Of a stretch of DNA of 64,000 bases, positions 52,802 through 61,686 are shown one piece after another. How positions within the stretch are numbered: the stretch's first letter is position 1; each line of letters opens with the position of its first letter. Made by a program: the position numbers and the translations under genes. Origin of the DNA: Longimicrobiales bacterium (GTDB taxonomy: Bacteria; Gemmatimonadota; Gemmatimonadetes; Longimicrobiales; Gaopeijiaceae); assembly GCA_028284495.1 (NCBI GenBank), contig JANQRP010000042.1:1-64000 (forward strand), written 5' to 3'. The notes below the pieces were generated by a model. That model had not been told where the DNA came from. It ran no database searches and saw only the letters and a list, made by a program, of their open reading frames with translations.

Positions 52802-52807
52802 GAGCAC

Positions 52808-53755
52808 ATGAGTACCGAGTCACCGAGCGCAGGCGCACATATCCTCGTCGTCGAGGACTCCGTGGACCAGGCGTTCCTGCTCCGCTCGGTGCTGGAGGCG
52901 CGCGGCTTCCGCGTGCGGACCGCCCAGGACGGTCAGAGCGCGCTCGAGATGTGGGACGCCGGGGAGTTCGACGCCGTCGTCACGGACCTGAACCTCCCGG
53001 GCATGAACGGCGTCGAGCTCGCGCGCGCTCTGAAGGCCGCCGGCCGAAAGGCCTTCGTGATCGCCGTCACGGGCTACACCGACGAGAGCTACGCCGCCGC
53101 GGCCCGGCGGGCCGGGGTGACCCACGTGCTGCTGAAGCCGTTCGACCCCGATGAACTGATCGGGCTGCTCGAGTCGCGGCCCGACGAGCCGGAGCCCGAC
53201 GACGCCGGTGTCTCGACGGCGCTCGTGTTCGCCGCGCGGCCCGGCGACGCCGTCTTCGGTTGCGGAGGGACGATGCTCCGCCACCTCAGGGACGGCCACC
53301 ATGTGGTGGTCCACGCGGCCGATCCCGAACTCGACGAGGCCGCCGCCGCGTGCGTCCGGACCGCCGCGGACGTGCTCGGCGTGGAGGTCCGGTTCGCGGA
53401 TGCCGCCACCTCCATCGAGGCGGTCGTCGAGGAGGTCGCGCCCGACATCGCCTACATCCCGTCCGCCACCGACGACCACGCGGCGCGGCGCGCGCTCCAC
53501 ATGGCCGCCGCGTCGGCGCTGTCCCGGGTCCCGGCACTGCTCGGCTACCTGACCCCCACGTCGACGCTCGAATTCCGGCCGGACTCGCTCAAGATCGTGA
53601 CGCCTCAGATGTCGGCGAAGCTGGACGCGATTCTGGCCTTCGCCGACCTCCGCGACCCGGCGCTCACGGGTCGATTCGTCCAGGCCACCGCCTGCTGGTG
53701 GGGGCGCCGAAGCGGCTTCGCGGAGGTCGAGCCGTTCGAACGCATCCTCTGGTAG
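52808..53755 (+). CDS. response regulator receiver fused to a degenerate PIG-L domain
   Basis: Protein of 315 aa. Residues 10-125 are a receiver domain (ILVVEDSVDQAF, phosphoacceptor D60 in VVTDLNLPGMNG, K110 in LLKPFDPDEL). Residues 136-315 have the PIG-L/LmbE fold (LVFAARPGDAVFGCGGTMLRHL..., TDDHAARRALHMAAASAL). The PIG-L metal motif PHPDDE is reduced to RPGDA (about 144-148), losing the histidine and acidic ligands, so deacetylase activity is unlikely. The PIG-L-like part may bind a sugar or act as a signalling output. No histidine kinase is adjacent. Confidence 0.75.
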   Translation: MSTESPSAGAHILVVEDSVDQAFLLRSVLEARGFRVRTAQDGQSALEMWDAGEFDAVVTDLNLPGMNGVELARALKAAGRKAFVIAVTGYTDESYAAAARRAGVTHVLLKPFDPDELIGLLESRPDEPEPDDAGVSTALVFAARPGDAVFGCGGTMLRHLRDGHHVVVHAADPELDEAAAACVRTAADVLGVEVRFADAATSIEAVVEEVAPDIAYIPSATDDHAARRALHMAAASALSRVPALLGYLTPTSTLEFRPDSLKIVTPQMSAKLDAILAFADLRDPALTGRFVQATACWWGRRSGFAEVEPFERILW

Positions 53756-53852
53756 GCCGGCGGCCACCCGCCGACCGACCCCCTCGCCCGCCGCGGCGAT
53801 TCCTTCCTACCTTGTCCGGTTCACCGAGGACGTACGACCACCCGGGGGCTTC

Positions 53853-54830
53853 GTGGCCGCTGCACCGCATCTCGAGTTCGAGCGTGACATCGTCGATCTG
53901 CAGGAGCGGATCGAGAAGCTGGAGGACGACGCGCGTCGGAAGGGCATCGACGTGGGCGAGGAGGTCGAGGTCCTCCGCATCAAGCTCGGCAAGCTGCGGC
54001 AGGAGACGTACCGCAACCTGAAGCCCATCGAGCAGGTCCAGGTCGCACGCCACCCGCGGCGGCCCTACACGCTCGACTACCTGGAGCGGACGTTCACGGA
54101 CTTCGTCGAACTCCACGGCGACCGGGCCTTCCGCGACGACGAGGCGATCGTGGGGGGTTGGGCGCGGCTCGACGGTCGCACGGTGATGGTCATCGGCCAT
54201 CAGAAGGGGCGCGACATGAAGGAGAACCTCCGCCGCAACTTCGGGATGCCCCATCCCGAAGGGTACCGGAAGGCCCTCCGACTCATGCGCCTCGCCGAGA
54301 AGTTCGGGCGTCCGATCGTGACCCTCATCGACACGCCCGGGGCATACCCGGGGCTCGGCGCGGAGGAGCGCGGTCAGGCGGAGGCGATCGCGATGAACCT
54401 CCGCGAGATGGCGCGGCTGAGCGTCCCGACGATCTCCGTCGTGATCGGTGAGGGTGGATCGGGAGGCGCACTCGCCCTCGGGGTCACCGACCGGATCCTC
54501 ATGTTCGAGCATTCGACCTATTCGGTGATCTCGCCGGAGGGCTGCGCCGCGATCCTCTGGCGCTCCGCCGAGCATCGCGAGAAGGCCGCGAACGCGCTCA
54601 AGCTGACCTCGTCGAACCTCAAGGCGCTCGGTGTGGCGGATGCCGTCATCGAGGAGCCGTCGGGCGGAGCCCACGCCGACTGGGACGCGGCGGCGGAGGG
54701 GCTCCGGCGCGCGCTGGTCGCCCAGCTCGCCGAGCTCGACGGCCACGACCCCGCCCAGCTGCGCGAGCACCGCTGGGCGAAGTACGAGGCGATGGGCGCC
54801 TGGCGGGGCGAGGACGCCGCGGAGGCCTGA
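53853..54830 (+). CDS. accA: acetyl-CoA carboxylase carboxyltransferase subunit alpha
   Basis: Protein of 325 aa with a GTG start. It begins with the coiled N-terminal region (LEFERDIVDLQERIEKLEDDARRKG), then the carboxyltransferase core: NFGMPHPEGYRKALRLM, PGAYPGLGAEERGQAEAIA, GEGGSGGALALGVTDRILMFE, YSVISPEGCAAILWR. It transfers carboxyl from biotin to acetyl-CoA in fatty acid synthesis with AccD, whose gene is not in this window. Its stop overlaps the next start (TGATG), linking it to the RicT gene. Confidence 0.95.
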   Translation: MAAAPHLEFERDIVDLQERIEKLEDDARRKGIDVGEEVEVLRIKLGKLRQETYRNLKPIEQVQVARHPRRPYTLDYLERTFTDFVELHGDRAFRDDEAIVGGWARLDGRTVMVIGHQKGRDMKENLRRNFGMPHPEGYRKALRLMRLAEKFGRPIVTLIDTPGAYPGLGAEERGQAEAIAMNLREMARLSVPTISVVIGEGGSGGALALGVTDRILMFEHSTYSVISPEGCAAILWRSAEHREKAANALKLTSSNLKALGVADAVIEEPSGGAHADWDAAAEGLRRALVAQLAELDGHDPAQLREHRWAKYEAMGAWRGEDAAEA

Positions 54831-55708
54831 TGCACGGATTCGCTGAGGTCGCCTTCAAGTCGACCCGGAAGGACTACTTCACGTACGGCGACGTCGACCT
54901 CATGCCGGGCGACCGCGTCGTGGTGGAGGCCGACCGTGGCGAGGACGTGGGTGAGGTGACCGCGGTGGGGCGCATCGCCGAGCGGAAGTGCTCGTCGTCC
55001 GGCGGGTGCGCGACGCCGGTGCCCGAGAAGCGGGTGATCCGGGTCGCCACCGAGGCCGACGAGGACCGTCTGGCACGCCTGCGGGCCGAGGAAGATCGGG
55101 TCCGGCTCAAGGCGCGCGAGATCGTCCGGCAGCACGGCCTCAAGATGAAGGTCACCGAGGCCGAGTGGCAGGCCGACCGCAACAAGCTGCTGCTCTATTT
55201 CACCGCCGACCGCCGCGTCGATTTCAGGCAGCTCGTGCGCGACCTGGCGCGTGCGTTCCGCACCCGGATCGAACTGCGTCAGATCGGCGTGCGGGACGAG
55301 GCCGCCCTGCTCGGCGGTGTGGGCCGCTGCGGGCGCGAGCTGTGCTGTTCGACGTGGCTTCCGGAGCTGAAGCCGGTGAGCCTGCAGCTCGCAAAGGACC
55401 AGAACCTCTCGCTGAATCCGGCGCAGATCTCCGGCTGCTGCGGTCGGCTGATGTGCTGCCTGATGTACGAGCACCGTACCTACGTCGAGTCGCGCCGGCG
55501 CTTCCCCCGCGAGGGGAAGACCCTCCGGACCACGCGCGGAGAGGAGCGGGTCGTAGCGGTGGACATCCTCCAGGAGCGGGTGACGCTGCGGGACTCCGAC
55601 GGCGAGCGCCGAACCATCCACCTGGACGAGCTGAAGGGGGAGGTGTCGGGCGGACCCCGACCCGACGCCGGAGATGCACGCCCGCCGGACGCCGGGGACG
55701 AGGCATGA
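54830..55708 (+). CDS. ricT: PSP1-domain protein RicT
   Basis: Protein of 292 aa. The PSP1 domain spans residues about 55-190, with the characteristic cysteine pairs: ERKCSSSGGC, GRCGRELCCSTWL and GCCGRLMCCLMYEH. These serve the RicAFT iron-sulphur complex that in Bacillus controls Y-RNA maturation and phosphorelay. The proline- and aspartate-rich tail (about 265-292) is poorly conserved. The ATG overlaps the accA stop and the TGA overlaps the metG start (ATGA). Confidence 0.9.
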   Translation: MHGFAEVAFKSTRKDYFTYGDVDLMPGDRVVVEADRGEDVGEVTAVGRIAERKCSSSGGCATPVPEKRVIRVATEADEDRLARLRAEEDRVRLKAREIVRQHGLKMKVTEAEWQADRNKLLLYFTADRRVDFRQLVRDLARAFRTRIELRQIGVRDEAALLGGVGRCGRELCCSTWLPELKPVSLQLAKDQNLSLNPAQISGCCGRLMCCLMYEHRTYVESRRRFPREGKTLRTTRGEERVVAVDILQERVTLRDSDGERRTIHLDELKGEVSGGPRPDAGDARPPDAGDEA

Positions 55709-57243
55709 CCGACCGGCGCTACATCACCACCCCGATCTACTACGCGAGCGGCGAGCCCCACATCGGGCACGCGTACACGACCATCCTCGCCGACGCCCTC
55801 GCCCGCTTCGACCGGCAGGCGGGCCGCGAGGTGCTGTTCCTCACGGGCACCGACGAGCACGGTCAGAAGATCCAGGAGGAGGCCGCGCGCCGGGGTATCG
55901 AGCCGATCCGGCTCTGCGACCAGATGGCGGAGCGCTTCCGGGACGCCTGGGATCTGCTCGACATCGGGTACGACCGCTTCATCCGGACCACCGAGGAGGA
56001 GCACGTCCGCATCGTGCAGGCGTTCGTCCAGCGTCTCCACGACCGCGGGCACGTCTACGCCGGCGAGTACTCCGGCTGGTACAGCGTGAGTCAGGAGCGG
56101 TACTTCACGGAGAAGGAGATCGGACCCGACCGGGTGGACCCCATCTCCGGCAGGCCGGTCGAATGGGTGGAGGAGGAGAACTGGTTCTTCCGGATGAGCG
56201 ATTTCCAGGAGGACCTGATCCGGCACATCGAGGAGAATCCGGACTGGATCGTCCCCGAGGTCCGGAAGAACGAGATCCTCGGATTCCTGCAGCAGCCCCT
56301 CGCTGACCTCTCGATCTCGCGCCCGAAGCGCCGGCTCCGGTGGGGTGTGGAACTGCCCTTCGCGACCGAGCACGTGGCGTACGTCTGGGTGGACGCCCTC
56401 ATCAACTACTTCACCGCGTCGGGCGCCGTGAGCGCCGGCGCGGCTCCGGACGATCCCGCGTGGGACGACGTGTCGGGCTCCTGGTGGCCCGCCGACCTAC
56501 ACCTGATCGGCAAGGACATCCTGACCACGCACGCCGTCTACTGGCCCACGCTCCTCATGGGCGCCGGACTCCCCCTGCCGCGGCAGCTGCTGGCGCACGG
56601 GTGGTGGGTCGTGGGCGAGACGAAGATGTCCAAGTCGCTCGGGAACGTGATCGACCCGCTCCAGCTGCGGGACGAGTACGGTGCCGACGCTCTTCGGTGG
56701 TACCTCCTGCGGGAGATGTCCACCGGACAGGACGCGTCGTTCACGCCGGAGCGGTTCGACATCCGGTACGAGGAACTCGCCAACGTGCTCGGGAACCTCG
56801 CGTCGCGCGCGCTCGGCATGACCGCCAAGTACCGCGACGGCGTCGTCCCCTCCGCGTCCGGATCGGGCCTCGACACCGAGGTGGCCGAGGCGTACGCGGC
56901 GATCGACGACGCGCTCGAATCGTATCGGGTGCACGAAGCACTGGCGGCGGCGATGGACCTCGCGCGCGCCGCCAACGGGTACGTCGAGTCGCGCGAGCCC
57001 TGGGCGCAGGCGAAGGATCCCGATCGCGCCGAGGAGCTGGACGAGACGCTGAACACGCTCGCGCGGGCCCTCGTGGTGCTGTCCGCGATGTTCGCCCCGG
57101 TCTGCGTGCAGCAGATGGTCGAACTCGCGTCCCGGCTGGGGCTCGAGGGCGTCCCCACGCTCGCCGACGCCCGCCGGGTGGAGATGTCCGGGCGAGCGAT
57201 CGAGAAGGGCGATCCACTCTTCCCCCGGATCGAGCGCGCCTGA
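55705..57243 (+). CDS. metG: methionyl-tRNA synthetase
   Basis: Protein of 512 aa. HIGH motif as GEPHIGHAYT near residue 18 and KMSKS as TKMSKSLGN near residue 310. The connective peptide (about 115-220) lacks the four zinc-binding cysteines, so this is the zinc-free type. The anticodon-binding helical domain is at about 370-510, and there is no C-terminal EMAP-type tRNA-binding extension. It charges tRNA(Met) with methionine. Tight overlap with ricT suggests one operon with accA. Confidence 0.95.
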   Translation: MTDRRYITTPIYYASGEPHIGHAYTTILADALARFDRQAGREVLFLTGTDEHGQKIQEEAARRGIEPIRLCDQMAERFRDAWDLLDIGYDRFIRTTEEEHVRIVQAFVQRLHDRGHVYAGEYSGWYSVSQERYFTEKEIGPDRVDPISGRPVEWVEEENWFFRMSDFQEDLIRHIEENPDWIVPEVRKNEILGFLQQPLADLSISRPKRRLRWGVELPFATEHVAYVWVDALINYFTASGAVSAGAAPDDPAWDDVSGSWWPADLHLIGKDILTTHAVYWPTLLMGAGLPLPRQLLAHGWWVVGETKMSKSLGNVIDPLQLRDEYGADALRWYLLREMSTGQDASFTPERFDIRYEELANVLGNLASRALGMTAKYRDGVVPSASGSGLDTEVAEAYAAIDDALESYRVHEALAAAMDLARAANGYVESREPWAQAKDPDRAEELDETLNTLARALVVLSAMFAPVCVQQMVELASRLGLEGVPTLADARRVEMSGRAIEKGDPLFPRIERA

Positions 57244-57406
57244 GGCGCCCATGAAGCGCGTCTGGGGCGGAACAGGCGCACCGCGGACGGTGTCTTCGCT
57301 TCGGGCGCGTACGGTGCCTGTTCGCGTTGACACCTCTTCCGGATCGCGTCAGCTTTTCAGGCTGAATGCGCCACGACCCAGACCACGACCCAGTCCCGGG
57401 GACCGA

Positions 57407-58336
57407 GTGAACCACAAGCGATGGACGCTTCTCGTCGTGCGCGACGAGTCCGATCCGGTTCGGCAGATCGAACTGTCGTCGGGACGTATCCGTCGTTGGG
57501 TCATCTCGGCCGGCGCGCTGCTCTTCGGCGTGTTCGCGCTGGCGGCGTGGATCGGCACGGGCGGCGTGGCGCGATGGGAAGCCCGCTCGGTGCGCGCCCA
57601 GAACGAGCTTCTGGGCGAAGAGCTCGCAGAACTGCGCGAGCGGATCGCCGGGTTCGAGGGCACGCTCTCCGACCTCTCCGAGCGGGACCGCCAGATGCGC
57701 TCGCTCGCGGGGCTGCAGGGGATCGACGCGCAGATCCTCGAGGTCGGTATCGGCGGTCCGGGGCTGACGACCCCGGAGTCGACTCCGCTCTGGGACGTCG
57801 ACCCCGAGGCCGCATCGGAGACCTTCGCGGCCGCGTGGGACCTTTCCGCCCTCGAGCGTCGTGCCCGCCTCCTCTCCGAGAGCTTCGACGCCGTCTCCGA
57901 CTCACTCGCCGCGCACCGCGAGCTGCTCGAGTCCACGCCGTCGATCCTCCCCACGTCGGGGTATCTCAGCAGCCGGTTCTCGAAGTCCCGCCTCCACCCG
58001 ATCCACGGTCGCGAGCTCCCGCACGAGGGAATCGACATCGCCGCACCGAGGGGCACACCCATCCTCGCCGCCGCCAGGGGCACCGTGATCCGGTCGGGGT
58101 GGGTCGCCGGGTACGGCCAGATGGTCGAGATCGACCACGGGTTCGGGTACACGACGCGGTACGGTCATGCCTCGGAGCTTCTGGTCCGCGTGGGACAGGA
58201 AGTCGAGCGTGGGGCGATGGTCGCACGGGTCGGAGCCACCGGCATCGCGACGTCGTCGCACCTGCACTACGAGGTGCGGGTCGACGGTGTGCCGCAGAAT
58301 CCGATGAATTTCGTGCTGCCGGAGGTCGTTCCCTGA
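57407..58336 (+). CDS. M23 (LytM-type) peptidase, envelope-associated
   Basis: Protein of 309 aa; GTG at 57407 is chosen over an ATG 156 bp upstream since the latter gives a long arginine-rich leader. Residues about 20-48 are a membrane anchor (WVISAGALLFGVFALAAWIG), followed by a coiled coil (NELLGEELAELRERIAGFEGTLSDL). The C-terminal domain carries the zinc motif HEGIDIAAPRGTPI and HLHYEVRVDG, all needed for activity. A cell-wall endopeptidase or an activator of amidases. Confidence 0.85.
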   Translation: MNHKRWTLLVVRDESDPVRQIELSSGRIRRWVISAGALLFGVFALAAWIGTGGVARWEARSVRAQNELLGEELAELRERIAGFEGTLSDLSERDRQMRSLAGLQGIDAQILEVGIGGPGLTTPESTPLWDVDPEAASETFAAAWDLSALERRARLLSESFDAVSDSLAAHRELLESTPSILPTSGYLSSRFSKSRLHPIHGRELPHEGIDIAAPRGTPILAAARGTVIRSGWVAGYGQMVEIDHGFGYTTRYGHASELLVRVGQEVERGAMVARVGATGIATSSHLHYEVRVDGVPQNPMNFVLPEVVP

Positions 58337-59598
58337 TCCGCGACCTCCTCCTCCGAATCGTCGTTCCGGGTGCCCTCGTGGCACCCTTTTTCGTTTCTCC
58401 GGGAGTGGTCTCCCCCGCCGCCGCGCAGTCGGGCGCGCCGCAGTCCGCGGTCGGCGCGCCGGCCACGGCTCCGTCCGATCCGCTGGTTGCCGTCCCAGTC
58501 GCGGCGGGCCCTGGTACGCCCCGGGTCCTTCGTCTGCCGCACGGTTCCCTTCCGCTGGTGGGGCTCCGACTGTTCGTTCCGCTCGACGAGGCGGCGGTGG
58601 AGGCAGGCGGGGGCTGGATCATCGCCCGGCTGGCCGAGCGTCGCATCGCCGAGGCCGCGAGACGCCTCGGCGCCGAGGTGTCCGTACGGCGGACCCCCGA
58701 CGGGATCGCGTACTCGGTGGCCGGCCCGCGAACCGACTTCGACTATCTCGCCTACCTGCTCCGGCTCGCGTCCTCGGCGCCGGAGGCGCCCTTCATCGAG
58801 GATGCTCGCCTCGAGCTCGCGGGTGCGCTCGACGGCTTGCGCGAGACCGGGCCCGGACAGGTGGAGCTCGACCTCCGGATGCGCACGGCCTCGGCGCCGT
58901 CGACCACGGGAACACCCGGCAGCGTGGCCGGACTGTCCGCCGGTCGCGTACTCGACCTCTGGAGCCGCACCCACCGACCCGAGCGCATGACGCTTCTCGT
59001 GGCCGGGCGGGTCGAGACGCCGCTCCTGCTGGCGTCGCTCGCCCAGCTGGGTGCCACGGACCCCACGATCCCGGACCGCCCCGGTGTGGTCGGGCTACCT
59101 GAGTCGGCGCCGCCAAGCCTGTCGCTCATCCGGCGCTTCACCGGCAGGGCGTGGAGCGGCCTCGAAGCGGGCGACCCCGTCGTGCCGGTGCTCGCGCGGC
59201 TCGCGGCGAGGGCCCTGCGGGACGCTCCGGGCGACTTCGAAGCTCGAGTTCTCGTCTGGGACGCGGGCTCGGGACCGGTGCTCGCCGCGACCGGGGTGGC
59301 GTTCCCGGATCGCTTCGCCGCGCTCGACGCCGCGCTCGACGGACTCCTCATCGCGGCGGGCGATCTGGCGCGGACCGACGCCTTCGACCAGGCGGTCGGC
59401 GAGGTCCGTCGCGAGTGGCTGCTCGAGTTCGGCGGCACGGTCGGGCGAATCGAGACCGTCGGCGCCGACATCGACAGGGCGGCGCGTCCGGACGCGGCCC
59501 GCACTCGACTCGACGCGCTGGACGCCCTCACACCCGACCGCGTCGCGGCGGCGGTCGAGCGGCTGTTCGGAACCGCCGCACGGGTGACGGTTCGATGA
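58333..59598 (+). CDS. M16-like exported protein, peptidase motif missing (first of a pair)
   Basis: Protein of about 421 aa. The frame overlaps the M23 stop as CTGA, so a CTG start at 58333 (leader IRDLLLRIVVPGALVAPFFVSPG) or a GTG at 58378 is likely. It has the M16 (pitrilysin/insulinase) fold pattern: PHGSLPLVGLRLFVPLDEAAVEAGGGWIIARLAE and later EAPFIEDARLELAGALDGLRE, but HxxEH is absent. So it is probably a non-catalytic partner, as in the paired M16B proteins of the periplasm. Next gene overlaps (ATGA). Confidence 0.65.
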   Translation: MIRDLLLRIVVPGALVAPFFVSPGVVSPAAAQSGAPQSAVGAPATAPSDPLVAVPVAAGPGTPRVLRLPHGSLPLVGLRLFVPLDEAAVEAGGGWIIARLAERRIAEAARRLGAEVSVRRTPDGIAYSVAGPRTDFDYLAYLLRLASSAPEAPFIEDARLELAGALDGLRETGPGQVELDLRMRTASAPSTTGTPGSVAGLSAGRVLDLWSRTHRPERMTLLVAGRVETPLLLASLAQLGATDPTIPDRPGVVGLPESAPPSLSLIRRFTGRAWSGLEAGDPVVPVLARLAARALRDAPGDFEARVLVWDAGSGPVLAATGVAFPDRFAALDAALDGLLIAAGDLARTDAFDQAVGEVRREWLLEFGGTVGRIETVGADIDRAARPDAARTRLDALDALTPDRVAAAVERLFGTAARVTVR

Positions 59599-60824
59599 GA
59601 CCGCCGGTCGCACGGTGGCTCGGACGGCTCGGCCTCGCTCTGGCGTCGGTGTCGATGCCCGTCGCCCCCGGACTGTCGGCGCAGGAGTACCGCGCGGACG
59701 TCGTGGACTCGGCCGCGGTCGTGGTCGCCACCACTCTCGCCGTCCATTCGGGGTCGGCGGATGATCCGCAGGGCTTCGAGGGACTCACCCATGTGGTCGC
59801 CGAGGCCCACCGCGTGGCCCTCGAGCGCGTACCTGGCGTGCTCTCGGTCGAGGCGACGGTGACCCGGTGGTCCGTCGGCTGGACCGTGGTTTCGACTCCC
59901 GCGGCCGCCGCCCGGGTGCTCCGCGACCTCGAGTCGGCGGACGTCATGGTGGGCGGCCTCGCCGAGACGATCGACGACGCCCGGGAACGCTTCCGGTTCA
60001 CGGCGGCCACGCCGGCCGCCGAGGTCGACCTGGAGGCCGCTCGCCTCTTCACCGGGTTTCTCTCGGCGTGGGCTCGCCCGATTCGCGGCACGGCCCAGTC
60101 GGTCGCCGCGATCGGAACGTCCACCGCGCGAACTCGCTGGGCGTCGCTCCTCACCGCTCCGCGTGCGCTCGTGCGCGTCGGCCCGCCCGATGTCGTGGCG
60201 GGGACGGCGGAAGGGAGGGCGGCGACCGATCCCGGACGCGCCGACAGGCCGCAGGTGGCCACATCCGCTCCGCCCACCATGCCGTGGACCACGCCGGACC
60301 GCATGGCCATCACGCGCGAGGTCACGAACGTGTGGATCGTGGCGGCCTTCCCGATCCCGTCCGACCTCGACCGGACGAGCGTGGACCACCTGGTGCACAG
60401 GATCGACGAGATCCTCAACCCCACCCCTCCCGAGCCGGGCATCATCGGGGCCGGCGTCGAGGTCACCCGCCTCCCGGACGGCGACGCCCTGGTGATCCGT
60501 GCGACCGTCCTGCCCTCCTCGGCCGCGCGCTGGGAGGAACGGATCCGCACGATCCCCTCCGGCATCTCCCCGCCGTTCGATCCCGAGTTCTTCCGATGGG
60601 AGCGGCGGCGGTTCCGCGCTCACCTGCTCCTGCGGGACGCCGTGCCGGGGCAGCGCTCCCGACGCATCGCCCACGATCTGCTGGCGACCGGCTCGTTCCG
60701 CACGCTTTCGGAGGAAGCGTGGAGCCTCGAGCCGGACGACCTCTCCGACGCGGCAGGGCGTCTCGGTCCCCCCCGGATCCTGGTCCTCGGTGCCGCGGTC
60801 GGTGGCGAGGAGCCGGCGGGCTGA
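59595..60824 (+). CDS. M16-like exported protein (second of a pair)
   Basis: Protein of 409 aa with signal peptide MRPPVARWLGRLGLALASVSMPVAPGLSAQ. The sequence VVVATTLAVHSGSADDPQGFEGLTHVVAEAHR mirrors the N-terminal M16 fold, but the zinc motif reads HVVAEA rather than HxxEH, again without the full metal site. The later part (TNVWIVAAFPIPSDLDRTSVDHLVHRIDEIL) resembles the second M16 lobe. With its neighbour it would give an all-inactive heterodimer, unusual for this family. Confidence 0.6.
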   Translation: MRPPVARWLGRLGLALASVSMPVAPGLSAQEYRADVVDSAAVVVATTLAVHSGSADDPQGFEGLTHVVAEAHRVALERVPGVLSVEATVTRWSVGWTVVSTPAAAARVLRDLESADVMVGGLAETIDDARERFRFTAATPAAEVDLEAARLFTGFLSAWARPIRGTAQSVAAIGTSTARTRWASLLTAPRALVRVGPPDVVAGTAEGRAATDPGRADRPQVATSAPPTMPWTTPDRMAITREVTNVWIVAAFPIPSDLDRTSVDHLVHRIDEILNPTPPEPGIIGAGVEVTRLPDGDALVIRATVLPSSAARWEERIRTIPSGISPPFDPEFFRWERRRFRAHLLLRDAVPGQRSRRIAHDLLATGSFRTLSEEAWSLEPDDLSDAAGRLGPPRILVLGAAVGGEEPAG

Positions 60825-60917
60825 CCGTCTACAGAGGCGTCAAGGAGGTTGTCGCCGTCCTTCCGCGCCTGTAATCTTTTCGGCTCTGCCACTTCCACCT
60901 TTCGGAGCAGCAAGCGA

Positions 60918-61676
60918 ATGCGGCGCAGTCTCTTCTCCCTCCTGGCCGGCACCGCCCTCCTGGCGGCGTGCGGGCCGGCCGAGGTCGTGGTCACCGTCGA
61001 ACTCCAGTCCGCCGACGGCGAGCCGAGCCCCGTCGGCGACCTCCAGGTCGAGCTCATCCCGTTCGATCGCGATGCGGTCTTCGACTCCCTCGAGACGGCC
61101 TTCGGGCAGCCCGAGCCGGAAATCCCCGCAGACGTCCTCGAGGCGCAGCAGGCGATCGCGGCCGCGCAGACCGAGTGGCAGGAGCAGCTCCAGCGTGAGG
61201 CGAACCTGCGCGAGGAGCTTCAGGGCATCAACGCGGAGCTCGAGACGCTGGCGCCGAACAGTGGCCGCTACCGTGTGCTCTACCAGGACTACAACGACGC
61301 AGAGCGCCAGTACATCGCCGCCGAGCGCGCGGCGGATGCGGCGTTCGCCGAGTTCGAGGAGCTCTCGGCCGCCAACGTCGCGGTCGCGGACTCCATCCGG
61401 ATCGTCCGGGAGGCGTGGGCCAACGACGCCTTCGCGGAGGTCGAGCTCGCGTTCATGCAGCGGGAGGAGAGTACGGGCCTCGACACCGCCGTCGACACGA
61501 CGGACGCCAGCGGCATCGCTCGTCTCGCCGTGTCGCCGGGCACCTACTGGGTCCATGCGCGGCTCCGGCGCGCCAACGACGAGCTCTACTGGAACGAGAT
61601 GGTGGAGATCACCGGTGGCGATCCCTTCGTGATCACGCTCAACGTGGACAACGCGGAGTCCCGCCCGCTGATCTGA
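60918..61676 (+). CDS. lipoprotein with coiled coil and carboxypeptidase-regulatory-like tail
   Basis: Protein of 252 aa; start at 60918 gives leader MRRSLFSLLAGTALLAACGP with lipobox LAAC. The N-terminal part (about 22-70) is beta-rich (VTVELQSADGEPSPVGDLQVELIPFDRDAV). The middle (about 90-165) is a coiled coil (EWQEQLQREANLREELQGINAELETL). The end (about 200-250) returns to a beta fold (IARLAVSPGTYWVHARLRRA). Probably an envelope protein; no known family. Located between the M16 pair and a beta-oxidation gene. Confidence 0.6.
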   Translation: MRRSLFSLLAGTALLAACGPAEVVVTVELQSADGEPSPVGDLQVELIPFDRDAVFDSLETAFGQPEPEIPADVLEAQQAIAAAQTEWQEQLQREANLREELQGINAELETLAPNSGRYRVLYQDYNDAERQYIAAERAADAAFAEFEELSAANVAVADSIRIVREAWANDAFAEVELAFMQREESTGLDTAVDTTDASGIARLAVSPGTYWVHARLRRANDELYWNEMVEITGGDPFVITLNVDNAESRPLI

Positions 61677-61686
61677 CGCGTCGCGC

